A stretch of 7,108 bases of DNA from an uncultured Christensenellaceae bacterium (GTDB lineage: Bacteria; Bacillota; Clostridia; Christensenellales; Christensenellaceae). The DNA lies in assembly GCA_934438035.1 (NCBI GenBank), contig CAKSBK010000052.1, forward strand, positions 1 through 7,108, in the 5' to 3' direction. Position 1 is the stretch's first letter. Each line of letters opens with the position of its first letter. The translations under genes were made by a program, and so were the position numbers. This document shows, in pieces, positions 1 through 5,587 of the stretch. The notes beneath the pieces were generated by a model. That model was not told the origin of the DNA. It made no database searches and was given only the letters and a program-made list of their open reading frames with translations.

Positions 1-1431
1 TACACTCAAGAGCTTACTAAAGAAAATAACTATACATATGTATGGAATAATTTACCCTTGTTTGTTGACGGAAACGTTGCAAAATACACATTAAGAGAAA
101 CGATGATAGCCGACACCGCATATGATTCAAACGCTGACGCAGACGGCTACGGCGATTATATCGTTTTATATGACGAGGTAAAGTACAGAGAGGGGGATTC
201 GGGAGAATATAATGATCTTCCGACCTGGGTTGACGGCGACAGCGTTCGTCATTACGCAAGGCATGCTCTTTTAAAGGTCAACAACAGAAACGACGGCGGG
301 CGTCAGACGGTTTTTGTTGCGGCGGAGTGGAAGGACGCTGAAAATATCGACGGATTAAGACCGGAAAACTTGATTGTCCGTCTTATGAAAAACGGAATAG
401 ACAGCGGAGAAGACTTCGCAATAAACAAAAACAACGGCTGGAGCTGTGATTTTGGAAATCTCAAAAAGTATGAAAACGGAAGGAAGCTGAATTATACGGT
501 TTTAACGGATGTTCCGGACGGATATGCTTTAGAGATTCAAGGAAACGCTGAGGACGGCTTTACGCTTGTTTTCACACATGAGCCGGAAAAATTCGATATA
601 AGCGGAAAAGTCGAATGGGAGGGCGATGAAAACGCTCTTAACGAAAGACCGCAGAGCGTTGAAATTACGCTTCTTGCAAACGGAAAGACAGTTAATACGG
701 TTAACGTTTCAGAAAATGAAAATTGGAGCTTTACGTTTACCGGTCTTTTAAGAAAAGATAGGGGAAACATAATTGCCTACAGTATAAAGCAAAAAGAGCT
801 TCAGGATTACGATACGACTATAACGGGATTTGAAGTTAAAAACGTATATTCAAATGAGGAGCCCATTCCCACGCCCACGCCCACAAAGAGCGAAGAGCCT
901 GCGCCTACGCCCGCAAAGAGCGAAGAGCCTGCGCCTACGGTGGACATAAGCGGAAACATTGAATGGCGTGCAGAAGAGGGTTATACTACCGCAAGACCTA
1001 AGCAGGTTACGGTAACTCTTCTTAAAGACGGGGAGGCTGTTGACGAAGTTACGGTTATGCCTGACGAAGACGGCGTTTGGAAATATGAATTTAAAGGCTT
1101 GCCGAAAAATGATGCGCGTGCGGCTGTTAATTATACCGTAAGCCAAAACGAGATTGAGAATTATTCAACCGAGGTAGCAGGCTACAATATAATAAACACT
1201 TTCACGGGAACGGTGCCTATAAAGAGCGAAGCGCCCGCGCCTACCGCAAGTAATTCTCCGGCACCCGTAGAGAGCATGAAGCCCTCAAATAACGTAAAGT
1301 CCCCAAAAACGGGAGACGGCGCAAATGTAAACGCTTGGGTAATTATCGCCGCAGCTGCGGGAGCCGTCGCGGCAGCTGCAATAATATTGCTGATAGTACT
1401 TGCCGCAAAGAAGAAAAAGCAGAATAAATAA
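1..1431 (+). CDS. Cna-B repeat surface protein with SPKTG sorting signal (5' end outside window)
   Basis: The frame is open from base 1, so only the last 476 codons are visible (codon n starts at base 3n-2); the true start lies to the left. The protein is a cell-wall-anchored surface adhesin or structural protein. It shows one partial Cna-B-like beta-sandwich domain (codons 1 to about 97, with YTLRE and KVNN) and three complete ones (about 101-193, 199-284 and 315-402). Each complete domain has the hallmarks EW near its start, RP about ten residues later, a short L-L/M-x-N/D-G segment, and W-x-x-x-F about 20-30 residues after RP. A Pro/Thr/Glu/Lys linker with a tandem repeat lies at about 285-314, and a second Pro/Ala linker at about 404-430. 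The C-terminus is a standard sortase substrate: SPKTG (434-438), an Ala/Ile/Leu helix (about 445-468) and KKKKQNK. SPKTG resembles the (S/P)PxTG motif used by Clostridioides difficile sortase B rather than LPxTG. Ligand and true length are unknown. Confidence 0.87.
   Translation, partial: YTQELTKENNYTYVWNNLPLFVDGNVAKYTLRETMIADTAYDSNADADGYGDYIVLYDEVKYREGDSGEYNDLPTWVDGDSVRHYARHALLKVNNRNDGGRQTVFVAAEWKDAENIDGLRPENLIVRLMKNGIDSGEDFAINKNNGWSCDFGNLKKYENGRKLNYTVLTDVPDGYALEIQGNAEDGFTLVFTHEPEKFDISGKVEWEGDENALNERPQSVEITLLANGKTVNTVNVSENENWSFTFTGLLRKDRGNIIAYSIKQKELQDYDTTITGFEVKNVYSNEEPIPTPTPTKSEEPAPTPAKSEEPAPTVDISGNIEWRAEEGYTTARPKQVTVTLLKDGEAVDEVTVMPDEDGVWKYEFKGLPKNDARAAVNYTVSQNEIENYSTEVAGYNIINTFTGTVPIKSEAPAPTASNSPAPVESMKPSNNVKSPKTGDGANVNAWVIIAAAAGAVAAAAIILLIVLAAKKKKQNK
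877..939 (+). repeat. 30-bp tandem repeat encoding a Pro-rich linker
   Basis: Two adjacent 30-bp units (877-906 and 907-936, plus 3 matching bases) differ at one position (883 versus 913). They encode KSEEPAPTPA-type decapeptides between the third and fourth Cna-B domains. A shorter, diverged copy (aaagagcgaa followed by gcgcc) recurs at 1221-1245 in the linker after the fourth domain. In-frame units of this kind are typical slipped-strand length variation in surface-protein stalks. Confidence 0.85.
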
Positions 1432-1479
1432 TAATTTAAATATGAGCCGGTTATGTTTTATTCTATGCGTTAAATAAAA

Positions 1480-1531
1480 AAGAATTGCGCCGTTGTATAT
1501 TGACGAAACGATATGCGGCGGCGTTATTTTT
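1480..1531 (+). terminator. Intrinsic terminator of the Cna-B gene
   Basis: Bases 1480-1500 pair with 1511-1531 around the 10-nt loop tgacgaaacg. The stem is about 21 bp with one T/T mismatch and several G-U pairs; its GC-rich middle (gcgcc/ggcg) is flanked by an A-tract on the left and a T-rich tract (ttattttta) on the right. It lies 48 bp after the stop codon of the surface-protein gene. Confidence 0.75.
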
Positions 1532-1581
1532 ATGATGTATATCAAATAACAATTCTAAAAGCGGAAATTACTGAAGGTAAA

Positions 1582-1898
1582 ATGAAAATAGCAATGATTG
1601 CCGTAAGAACTCATTGTAAGAACGCAAAGGCTGCTTGAAATGCGGAAAAGAGAGAATTTAATGCGGACAAAAAATTTGTATATGCATGAAGTGGATGCTA
1701 AAACATGTGTTTTTATTAGAAACTTAATGCGCAATTTAGTGCCGTGATAGATAGCCTTTACGCAAATGACAATGCTGACGCGGCAAAATCCGTTTTGATT
1801 AACGTCAAGGCGGGCTGCAAAAAATCTTAGGCGTCAGGCGGATGCTGACGTTTGAGCAGATAGTTAAATATTTAACAGGGAAAAAGCAGGAATATTAA
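1582..1898 (+). pseudogene. Decayed small gene, family not recognised
   Basis: No intact ORF exists here, but a protein-like reading of about 105 residues can be stitched together. It starts MKIAMIAVRTHC at 1582, behind a weak GAAGG (1573-1577). The frame holds stops at 1636 (TGA) and near 1687-1719, where a neighbouring frame reads HEVDAKTCVF. The first frame resumes at about 1720 with KLNAQFSAVIDSL and runs to an A6 run (1819-1824). There one missing A would shift it into KKILGVRRMLTFEQIVKYL, ending at TAA 1896-1898. At least two frame changes and one or more stops are needed, so this looks like a remnant. Sequencing error is unlikely to explain all the lesions. Sequence 1532-1581 and 1899-1970 shows nothing further. 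The fragments do not match a family I know, and chance coding-like sequence cannot be excluded. Confidence 0.4.
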
Positions 1899-1970
1899 AT
1901 GCCGTAAGCACAGATGATTAAAACTTGCGTATTGATTTTAAAATAGTCCGGAATAGCGGGTTTTAGATAT

Positions 1971-1997
1971 AAAAAAACGGCGGAAGCTTCCGCCGTT
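1971..1997 (-). terminator. Intrinsic terminator of the alcohol dehydrogenase gene
   Basis: Bases 1976-1997 form a perfect palindrome (core cggcggaagcttccgccg, 1978-1995) ending 9 bp after the minus-strand stop codon. Read on the minus strand, the stem is followed by seven T (complement of the A-run 1971-1977), the classic Rho-independent arrangement. On the plus strand only a weak T-rich stretch follows, so it acts mainly for the minus-strand gene. Confidence 0.9.
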
Positions 1998-2006
1998 AAT
2001 TATTAT

Positions 2007-3179
2007 TTAGAGAACTACAGGCTTTCCGTAATATGCGCATTCAAGAATGTGGAGAAGATCTTCGGGGGAAGTATCTCTCGGGTTTGAAACCGTGCAATTA
2101 TCATTGAAAGCGTTTTTAGCGACATTCTCTTTTTCCATTATGAACTTAAACTCGCTTATGCCCGCGTCGGCAAAGGTTTTGGGAACGTTCATGTAGGATT
2201 CTATTTCGTTTATCTCGCGAATAAGAGAGTTGACAAGGTTCATTTCTCTTAACCCCTCAAGACCGAGACGTCTGCCTATGTTTGCATAATGACGCATTGC
2301 CGGACGATTGCGGCAGTTATACTTAATTACGTATGGCATAAGTATTGCGTTGCAAAGACCGTGGGGAAGGTGGAATGTTCCGCCGATTGCATGAGCAAGC
2401 GAATGGGTAATTCCGAGCTCGGCGTTTGCAAACGCCATTCCCGCCATGCACTGTGCGATATGCATTTCGCCTCTTGCGGCGAGGTTTCCGTCGTAGCTGT
2501 CTTTAAGGTAACCGAATATGATGGTTATTGCATGAATAGCAAGGGGGTTTGTAAAGTTGGAACGACCCTTTGCGACATACGCTTCAATACCGTGGCAAAG
2601 AGCGTCAAGTCCTGTATAAGAAACAAGCTTGGGGGGCATGGTTGCCGTGATTTCTTCGTCAAGCACGGCAATATCAGGGGTTACTTCATAATCAACAATA
2701 GGATATTTTACTTTAGCCTTGTGGTCGGAAATAACCGCAAAGGAAGTGACCTCGCTTCCGGTTCCGCTGGTTGAGGGTATAGCCGCCAAAATTGCCTTGT
2801 GTCTTAAAGTGGGAATGCCGCCGTCGTGTAAAATCTTTTCAAAGGTGAGCTCGGGATGCTCATAGAAAACCCACATGCCCTTAGCTGCGTCTATACAGGA
2901 GCCGCCGCCTAAAGCAACTATAAAGTCAGGGCAAAATTCCTGCATCTGCTTTGCACCGTCAAGAACAGTTTCTATAGCGGGGTCGTTTTCAACTTTAGTG
3001 TAGCAATATGTCTCCATACCGGCGCCTTGAAGGATGCTTTCGAGCTTAGACATCGTTCCGAGCTGCGCCATAAGACCGTCGGTAACTATAAAAGCACGCT
3101 TTCTTTCTTTTATGTTTGCGAGCTCTTTTATGGAACCGGGGCCGTAAAAAATACTTCTCGGTATCGTAAATCTTGCCAT
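2007..3179 (-). CDS. Iron-containing alcohol dehydrogenase
   Basis: This 390-residue enzyme belongs to the group III Fe-dependent alcohol dehydrogenases, which reduce an aldehyde or ketone with NAD(P)H, or run in reverse, in the cytoplasm. The N-terminal nucleotide-binding half carries GGGSCIDAAKG (91-101) and PSTSGTGSE (135-143). The C-terminal helical half carries the metal site: D192 and H196 in LDALCHGIEAY, H259 and H263 in ITHSLAHAIGG, and H273 in LPHG. The spacing of these five residues (4, 63, 4, 10) equals that of E. coli FucO (D196, H200, H263, H267, H277), so the iron site is intact. The stretch GTGSEVTSFAVI and the following KYPIVDYEVTPD resemble the ADH half of AdhE, but there is no aldehyde dehydrogenase half. 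The start at 3179 (MARFTIPRS) is chosen because GGAGT lies 6 nt upstream; an 18-residue extension to 3233 has no ribosome site and would cross the promoter. It is monocistronic. The substrate (butanol, propanediol, lactaldehyde or other) cannot be read from sequence. Confidence 0.94.
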   Translation of the reverse strand: MARFTIPRSIFYGPGSIKELANIKERKRAFIVTDGLMAQLGTMSKLESILQGAGMETYCYTKVENDPAIETVLDGAKQMQEFCPDFIVALGGGSCIDAAKGMWVFYEHPELTFEKILHDGGIPTLRHKAILAAIPSTSGTGSEVTSFAVISDHKAKVKYPIVDYEVTPDIAVLDEEITATMPPKLVSYTGLDALCHGIEAYVAKGRSNFTNPLAIHAITIIFGYLKDSYDGNLAARGEMHIAQCMAGMAFANAELGITHSLAHAIGGTFHLPHGLCNAILMPYVIKYNCRNRPAMRHYANIGRRLGLEGLREMNLVNSLIREINEIESYMNVPKTFADAGISEFKFIMEKENVAKNAFNDNCTVSNPRDTSPEDLLHILECAYYGKPVVL

Positions 3180-3185
3180 AATAAT

Positions 3186-3190
3186 ACTCC
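3186..3190 (-). promoter_or_regulatory. Ribosome binding site of the alcohol dehydrogenase
   Basis: GGAGT on the minus strand, 6 nt from the ATG at 3179. It decides between this start and the longer frame beginning at 3233, which has no such site. Confidence 0.8.
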
Positions 3191-3203
3191 GTTTATTTAA
3201 AAT

Positions 3204-3243
3204 TCTATACGTTAAATATACAACATTGTGCAAAAAAAAACAA
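3204..3243 (-). promoter_or_regulatory. Candidate promoter region and Rex-like operator for the alcohol dehydrogenase
   Basis: Two overlapping minus-strand promoter readings are possible: TTGTTT (3238-3243), 17 bp, TATATT (3215-3220); or TTGCAC (3228-3233), 18 bp, TATAGA (3204-3209). Neither is perfect. Bases 3226-3243, ttgtgcaaaaaaaaacaa, match the clostridial Rex consensus TTGTTAAnnnnTTAACAA at 10 of its 14 fixed positions, including both outer TTGT/ACAA ends, and would cover the -35 elements. Rex is the NADH/NAD+-sensing repressor known to control fermentative adh genes in Firmicutes. The A-run inflates the match, so this is a suggestion. Confidence 0.35.
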
Positions 3244-3257
3244 GAGCGAATATTGAA

Positions 3258-3282
3258 TACATATATCGGCTTGATATATGTA
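3258..3282. repeat. Perfect 10-bp inverted repeat in the divergent intergenic region
   Basis: The arm tacatatatc (3258-3267) is repeated inverted as gatatatgta (3273-3282) across the 5-bp spacer ggctt. No T-run follows, so it is not an intrinsic terminator. It lies between the dehydrogenase promoter region and the symporter promoter, and overlaps a secondary -35 candidate (TTGATA, 3271-3276, with TATTAT at 3293-3298). It could be a binding site for a dimeric regulator, but no regulator gene is in view. Confidence 0.6.
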
Positions 3283-3302
3283 CGGTAAAATTTATTATAA
3301 GG

Positions 3303-3331
3303 TTGACAGCACCGATTAATTTTGTTACTAT
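3303..3331 (+). promoter_or_regulatory. Candidate sigma-A promoter for the riboswitch/symporter transcript
   Basis: A perfect -35 TTGACA (3303-3308) is followed after 17 bp by TACTAT (3326-3331, 4 of 6 matches). Transcription would begin near 3338, giving a leader of about 300 nt that includes the whole riboswitch. A weaker alternative, TTGATA (3271-3276) with TATTAT (3293-3298) at 16-bp spacing, lies just upstream. TATTAT at 3373-3378 is too close to the aptamer to be the main -10. Confidence 0.5.
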
Positions 3332-3337
3332 TATTTT

Positions 3338-3360
3338 GACGGTATTTAGCCGATACCGTT
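3338..3360 (+). other. Hairpin at the 5' end of the symporter leader
   Basis: Bases 3338-3345 (gacggtat) pair with 3353-3360 (ataccgtt) around the loop ttagccg: six Watson-Crick pairs in the core (cggtat/ataccg), one further A-T and a closing G-U. It would sit at the predicted transcript start, upstream of the riboswitch. It might be a 5' protecting stem or an operator just downstream of the promoter; the sequence does not say which. Confidence 0.4.
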
Positions 3361-3379
3361 GTGTAAAAACTCTATTATG

Positions 3380-3543
3380 CTATGTGACGCTTGCAGGAGA
3401 AAAGCATTTGCTTTACCGAAGGAGTAATACTCTCAGGTGCGTTTTCGCAAGGACTGTAAGTCGATAGAACTCTGGAGAACCCCGTCACGGGTGCCGAAGG
3501 TGTAAAGCAATGGCGCTAATCTCTCAGGCAAAAGGACAGAGTC
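3380..3543 (+). ncRNA. Tandem glycine riboswitch (gcvT element)
   Basis: Two consecutive glycine aptamers are visible. Aptamer 1 (3389-3461) is closed by P1 cttgcag/ctgtaag (3390-3396 with 3454-3460) and carries the conserved ccgaaggag (3416-3424), ctctcagg (3430-3437) and aagga (3449-3453), with side hairpins 3401-3414 and tgcg-tttt-cgca (3438-3449). Aptamer 2 (3469-3542) is closed by actctg/cagagt (3469-3474 with 3537-3542) and carries cccg-tca-cggg (3481-3491), gccgaagg (3493-3500), ctctcagg (3521-3528) and aaaggacag (3531-3539). The leader ctat (3380-3383) complements atag (3464-3467) in the linker, with tga and cga next to it. This fits the P0 leader-linker kink-turn known in this class. 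The element lies directly upstream of a glycine/alanine symporter gene, a standard target. An intrinsic terminator follows, so control is most likely by transcription attenuation; whether glycine turns the gene on or off cannot be settled by eye. Confidence 0.96.
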
Positions 3544-3584
3544 ATTCCTTTTTATTTATGATAAAAGGGTGATGTTGTTGTTTT

Positions 3585-3613
3585 GTGATCCGCCTTCACG
3601 GGTCGCTTTTTTT
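3585..3613 (+). terminator. Riboswitch expression-platform terminator
   Basis: gtgatccg (3585-3592) pairs with cgggtcgc (3599-3606) around ccttca, an 8-bp stem with two T-G wobbles, followed by seven T (3607-3613). It lies 43 nt after the second aptamer and 29 nt before the symporter start. Another hairpin precedes it (ccttttta type, 3547-3552 with 3563-3568). Its extended form pairs 3541-3547 with 3567-3573 and would compete with the 3' side of aptamer-2 P1, a plausible coupling element. Confidence 0.75.
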
Positions 3614-3627
3614 ATTAAATTTTTTTA

Positions 3628-3634
3628 GAAAGGA
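3628..3634 (+). promoter_or_regulatory. Ribosome binding site of the symporter
   Basis: GAAAGGA, 7 nt before the ATG at 3642. It lies just after the riboswitch terminator and fixes the start; the longer in-frame reading from 3585 would begin inside the terminator stem. Confidence 0.85.
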
Positions 3635-3641
3635 AAAAAAC

Positions 3642-5096
3642 ATGATTGACACAATAACAAATGTAAACACCGCAATTAACAACGTCGTCTGGGGAGTACC
3701 CTGTCTTGTGCTTTTAATAGGCGCGGGTCTTCTTATGACAATACTCACAAAGTGCTTTCAGCTTACTCATTTAAGGCATTGGTGGAAAAACACCATAGGC
3801 GCGATTTTCAAAAAGAACGGAGACGCTCATGACAAGACGGATAAAAACTCTATAAGTCAGTTTCAGTCTCTTTGCACGGCGCTTGCCGCTACGGTAGGCG
3901 TAGGAAATATAGCGGGCGTTGCTACGGCGATTATTTCCGGTGGCCCCGGAGCGATAGTCTGGATGTGGATAGCGGCGTTTCTCGGAATGATGACGAATTA
4001 TTCTGAAAATGTTTTAGGCATTTATTACAGAAGAAAGAATGCAAAAGGCGAATGGTGCGGCGGTGCAATGTATTATTTGGAGGACGGCCTCGGCGGGTAT
4101 AAGCATCTTAAGTGGCTGGGAAAAACTCTTGCGGTGCTGTTCTCATTATTCTGCGTATTCGCTTCTTTCGGAATAGGAAACGCAAGCCAGATAGGAAACA
4201 TTGCAAGCAACTTAAAGGGCGTTTTTAATATTCCGGGCTGGGTCACGGGAGCGGTGCTTATGGTTATAGCTGCGCTTGTAATTATAGGCGGAATTAAGAG
4301 GATTGCTTCCGTTACGGAAAAAATAGTTCCGTTCATGGTTGTGCTTTACATTGTAGGAACACTGGCTATTATTATAATGAACGGAAGTATGATACTTCCC
4401 GCATTTGAATCTATATTCAAAAACATGTTCGGAATCAAGGCTGCCGCGGGCGGCGTAGGCGGATACGTATTCGGGCAGGTGATAACTATGGGATTTAAAA
4501 GAGGCGTTTTCTCTAACGAAGCGGGCTTGGGATCTTCGGTTATGGTACACTCGGCTTCAAACGTAAAGGAACCCGTTAAGCAGGGAATGTGGGGAATTTT
4601 CGAGGTTTTTGCGGACACTATGGTTGTTTGTACGCTTACTGCTTTAACGATACTTACATCCGGACTTATTGACCTTAACACGGGAGTTGCCGCCGTGGCG
4701 GATAAAAATGCGCTTGTCAGCGAAGTGTTTACAAACGCTTTCGGTCCTGCGGGCGGATGGTTTGTAGCTGTGGCGATATTGCTTTTTGCATTTTCAACCG
4801 TACTCGGCTGGAGCTATTACGGCTCAAAGGCGTGGGAATATCTTTTCGGTACAAAGTCTACCATGGCGTATAAAATTGTGTTTGTATTGTTCATAATTGT
4901 CGGCGCGACGATGAGCCTTGACCTTGCTTGGGATATTTCCGATACATTTAACGGCCTTATGGCAATACCTAACCTTATAGGAGTCCTTTCGCTTTCGCCG
5001 CTTGTTATGAAGATAACAAAGAATTATGTTGACAGGACGTTTAAACATAAGGATTTAACTCCCATGCTTTCGGCTTTTGAAAAATACTCAAAATAA
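3642..5096 (+). CDS. AGCS-family sodium:alanine/glycine symporter
   Basis: This 484-residue integral membrane protein imports alanine or glycine with sodium across the cytoplasmic membrane. It has the usual AGCS length and about ten to eleven hydrophobic segments, beginning near residues 17-36. Family signatures are GVGNIAGVATAI (86-97), the diagnostic GGPGAIVWMW (100-109) followed by AAFLGMMTNYSE (111-122), CGGAMYYLEDGL (139-150), and KRGVFSNEAGLGSS (286-299), which matches the FSNEAGLGS loop found throughout the family. A charged, Lys-rich cytoplasmic segment follows the first helix (about 48-68), and the tail (about 459-484) is hydrophilic. The start is set by GAAAGGA 7 nt upstream. The upstream tandem glycine riboswitch points to glycine as sensed and probable transported substrate, since the family itself does not separate alanine from glycine. 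The gene is alone in its transcript and ends at a shared terminator. Confidence 0.96.
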   Translation: MIDTITNVNTAINNVVWGVPCLVLLIGAGLLMTILTKCFQLTHLRHWWKNTIGAIFKKNGDAHDKTDKNSISQFQSLCTALAATVGVGNIAGVATAIISGGPGAIVWMWIAAFLGMMTNYSENVLGIYYRRKNAKGEWCGGAMYYLEDGLGGYKHLKWLGKTLAVLFSLFCVFASFGIGNASQIGNIASNLKGVFNIPGWVTGAVLMVIAALVIIGGIKRIASVTEKIVPFMVVLYIVGTLAIIIMNGSMILPAFESIFKNMFGIKAAAGGVGGYVFGQVITMGFKRGVFSNEAGLGSSVMVHSASNVKEPVKQGMWGIFEVFADTMVVCTLTALTILTSGLIDLNTGVAAVADKNALVSEVFTNAFGPAGGWFVAVAILLFAFSTVLGWSYYGSKAWEYLFGTKSTMAYKIVFVLFIIVGATMSLDLAWDISDTFNGLMAIPNLIGVLSLSPLVMKITKNYVDRTFKHKDLTPMLSAFEKYSK

Positions 5097-5103
5097 TTAA
5101 AAA

Positions 5104-5132
5104 ACGGCGTTCTCTAAAAAAGAGAATGCCGT
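5104..5132. terminator. Bidirectional terminator between convergent genes
   Basis: acggcgttctct (5104-5115) pairs with agagaatgccgt (5121-5132) around aaaaa: 12 bp with one G-T wobble. On the plus strand cattttatttt follows; on the minus strand a T-rich run follows (complement of ttaaaaaa before the stem). It begins 8 bp after the symporter stop and touches the TGA (5132-5134) of the convergent HD-protein gene, so it can end both transcripts. Confidence 0.88.
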
Positions 5133-5587
5133 CATTTTATTTTAAGCGATTCTTTTACGGCGCAGAGCTTGTCTGCAATATACAGAATAAAGCTCTCTTT
5201 ATATTTAGGAAGGACAAGACCTAACGGAAACATGTGCGAATGAATCATATTTTTTTCTTTTTCATTTAAAGAAAAATCGTTTGAAGCAAGGTAAAGCGCC
5301 GTTGAAGCGTGGTTAAAGCCGTGAAGCTTATGAATTTTATCTTTATCGTGCCAGTCGTAAAGAAAATAGTCATGCAGCAGTGCGCCTCTTATAAGAGAGC
5401 GCATATCGGCGCCTTTAAAAAACGTGTTTTTCAAGCGGGCGCAGGTGAGCGCAACCATGAGGCTGTGAGTATATACGGAAACGCCTCCGTGCTGTATATA
5501 TTGCTTTTCACTTGCCATTCCGGGGGAACGAAGAATATCCCTGCCGTAAAGTATGACGGCGCTTGCAGGGTTTAATGAAGCTTTCAT
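5132..5587 (-). CDS. Small HD-domain metal-dependent hydrolase
   Basis: This 151-residue cytoplasmic protein is nearly all HD domain. Probable metal ligands are in place: H41 (VYTHS), the HD doublet H72-D73 (ALLHDYFLYDWH), H89 and/or H93 (LHGFNHAS), H116 and H118 (IHSHMFPL), and D139 (YIADK). HD proteins hydrolyse phosphoesters, often nucleotides; the substrate here is unknown. Its ATG overlaps the TGA of the upstream Ppx/GppA-like gene (ATGA at 5584-5587). It has only a weak, distant AAAGG, so it is probably translated by coupling, and it is the last gene of the operon. Long enterobacterial Ppx proteins carry an HD-like C-terminal domain, whereas here an HD domain is encoded separately next to a short Ppx core. 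A functional partnership is therefore plausible but unproven. It could equally be an independent nucleotide phosphohydrolase. Confidence 0.82.
   Translation of the reverse strand: MKASLNPASAVILYGRDILRSPGMASEKQYIQHGGVSVYTHSLMVALTCARLKNTFFKGADMRSLIRGALLHDYFLYDWHDKDKIHKLHGFNHASTALYLASNDFSLNEKEKNMIHSHMFPLGLVLPKYKESFILYIADKLCAVKESLKIK

Noticed and set aside
877..939. Possible CRISPR-like repeat
   Set aside because: The units are directly adjacent without spacers, in frame, and encode a typical Pro-rich linker.
850..1146. Minus-strand ORF with Arg/Leu repeats
   Set aside because: It is the complement of the Pro-rich linker repeat and the fourth Cna-B domain.
2289..2774. Plus-strand ORF of 161 codons
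   Set aside because: It lies wholly antisense to the conserved core of the alcohol dehydrogenase; the Cys-rich translation is a frame shadow.
3180..3233. 18-residue N-terminal extension of the alcohol dehydrogenase
   Set aside because: It has no ribosome site and crosses the likely promoter; the family N-terminus matches MARFTIPRS.
3228..3467. Plus-strand ORF of 79 codons across the intergenic region
   Set aside because: It runs straight through the promoter and the first glycine aptamer, has no family likeness, and the base pattern is that of structured RNA.
3585..3641. 19-residue N-terminal extension of the symporter
   Set aside because: It would begin with a non-ATG codon inside the riboswitch terminator stem; the real ATG has GAAAGGA at 7 nt.
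4073..4681. Three minus-strand ORFs (4073-4336, 4212-4550, 4346-4681)
   Set aside because: All are antisense to conserved transmembrane parts of the symporter, with no ribosome sites or recognisable domains.
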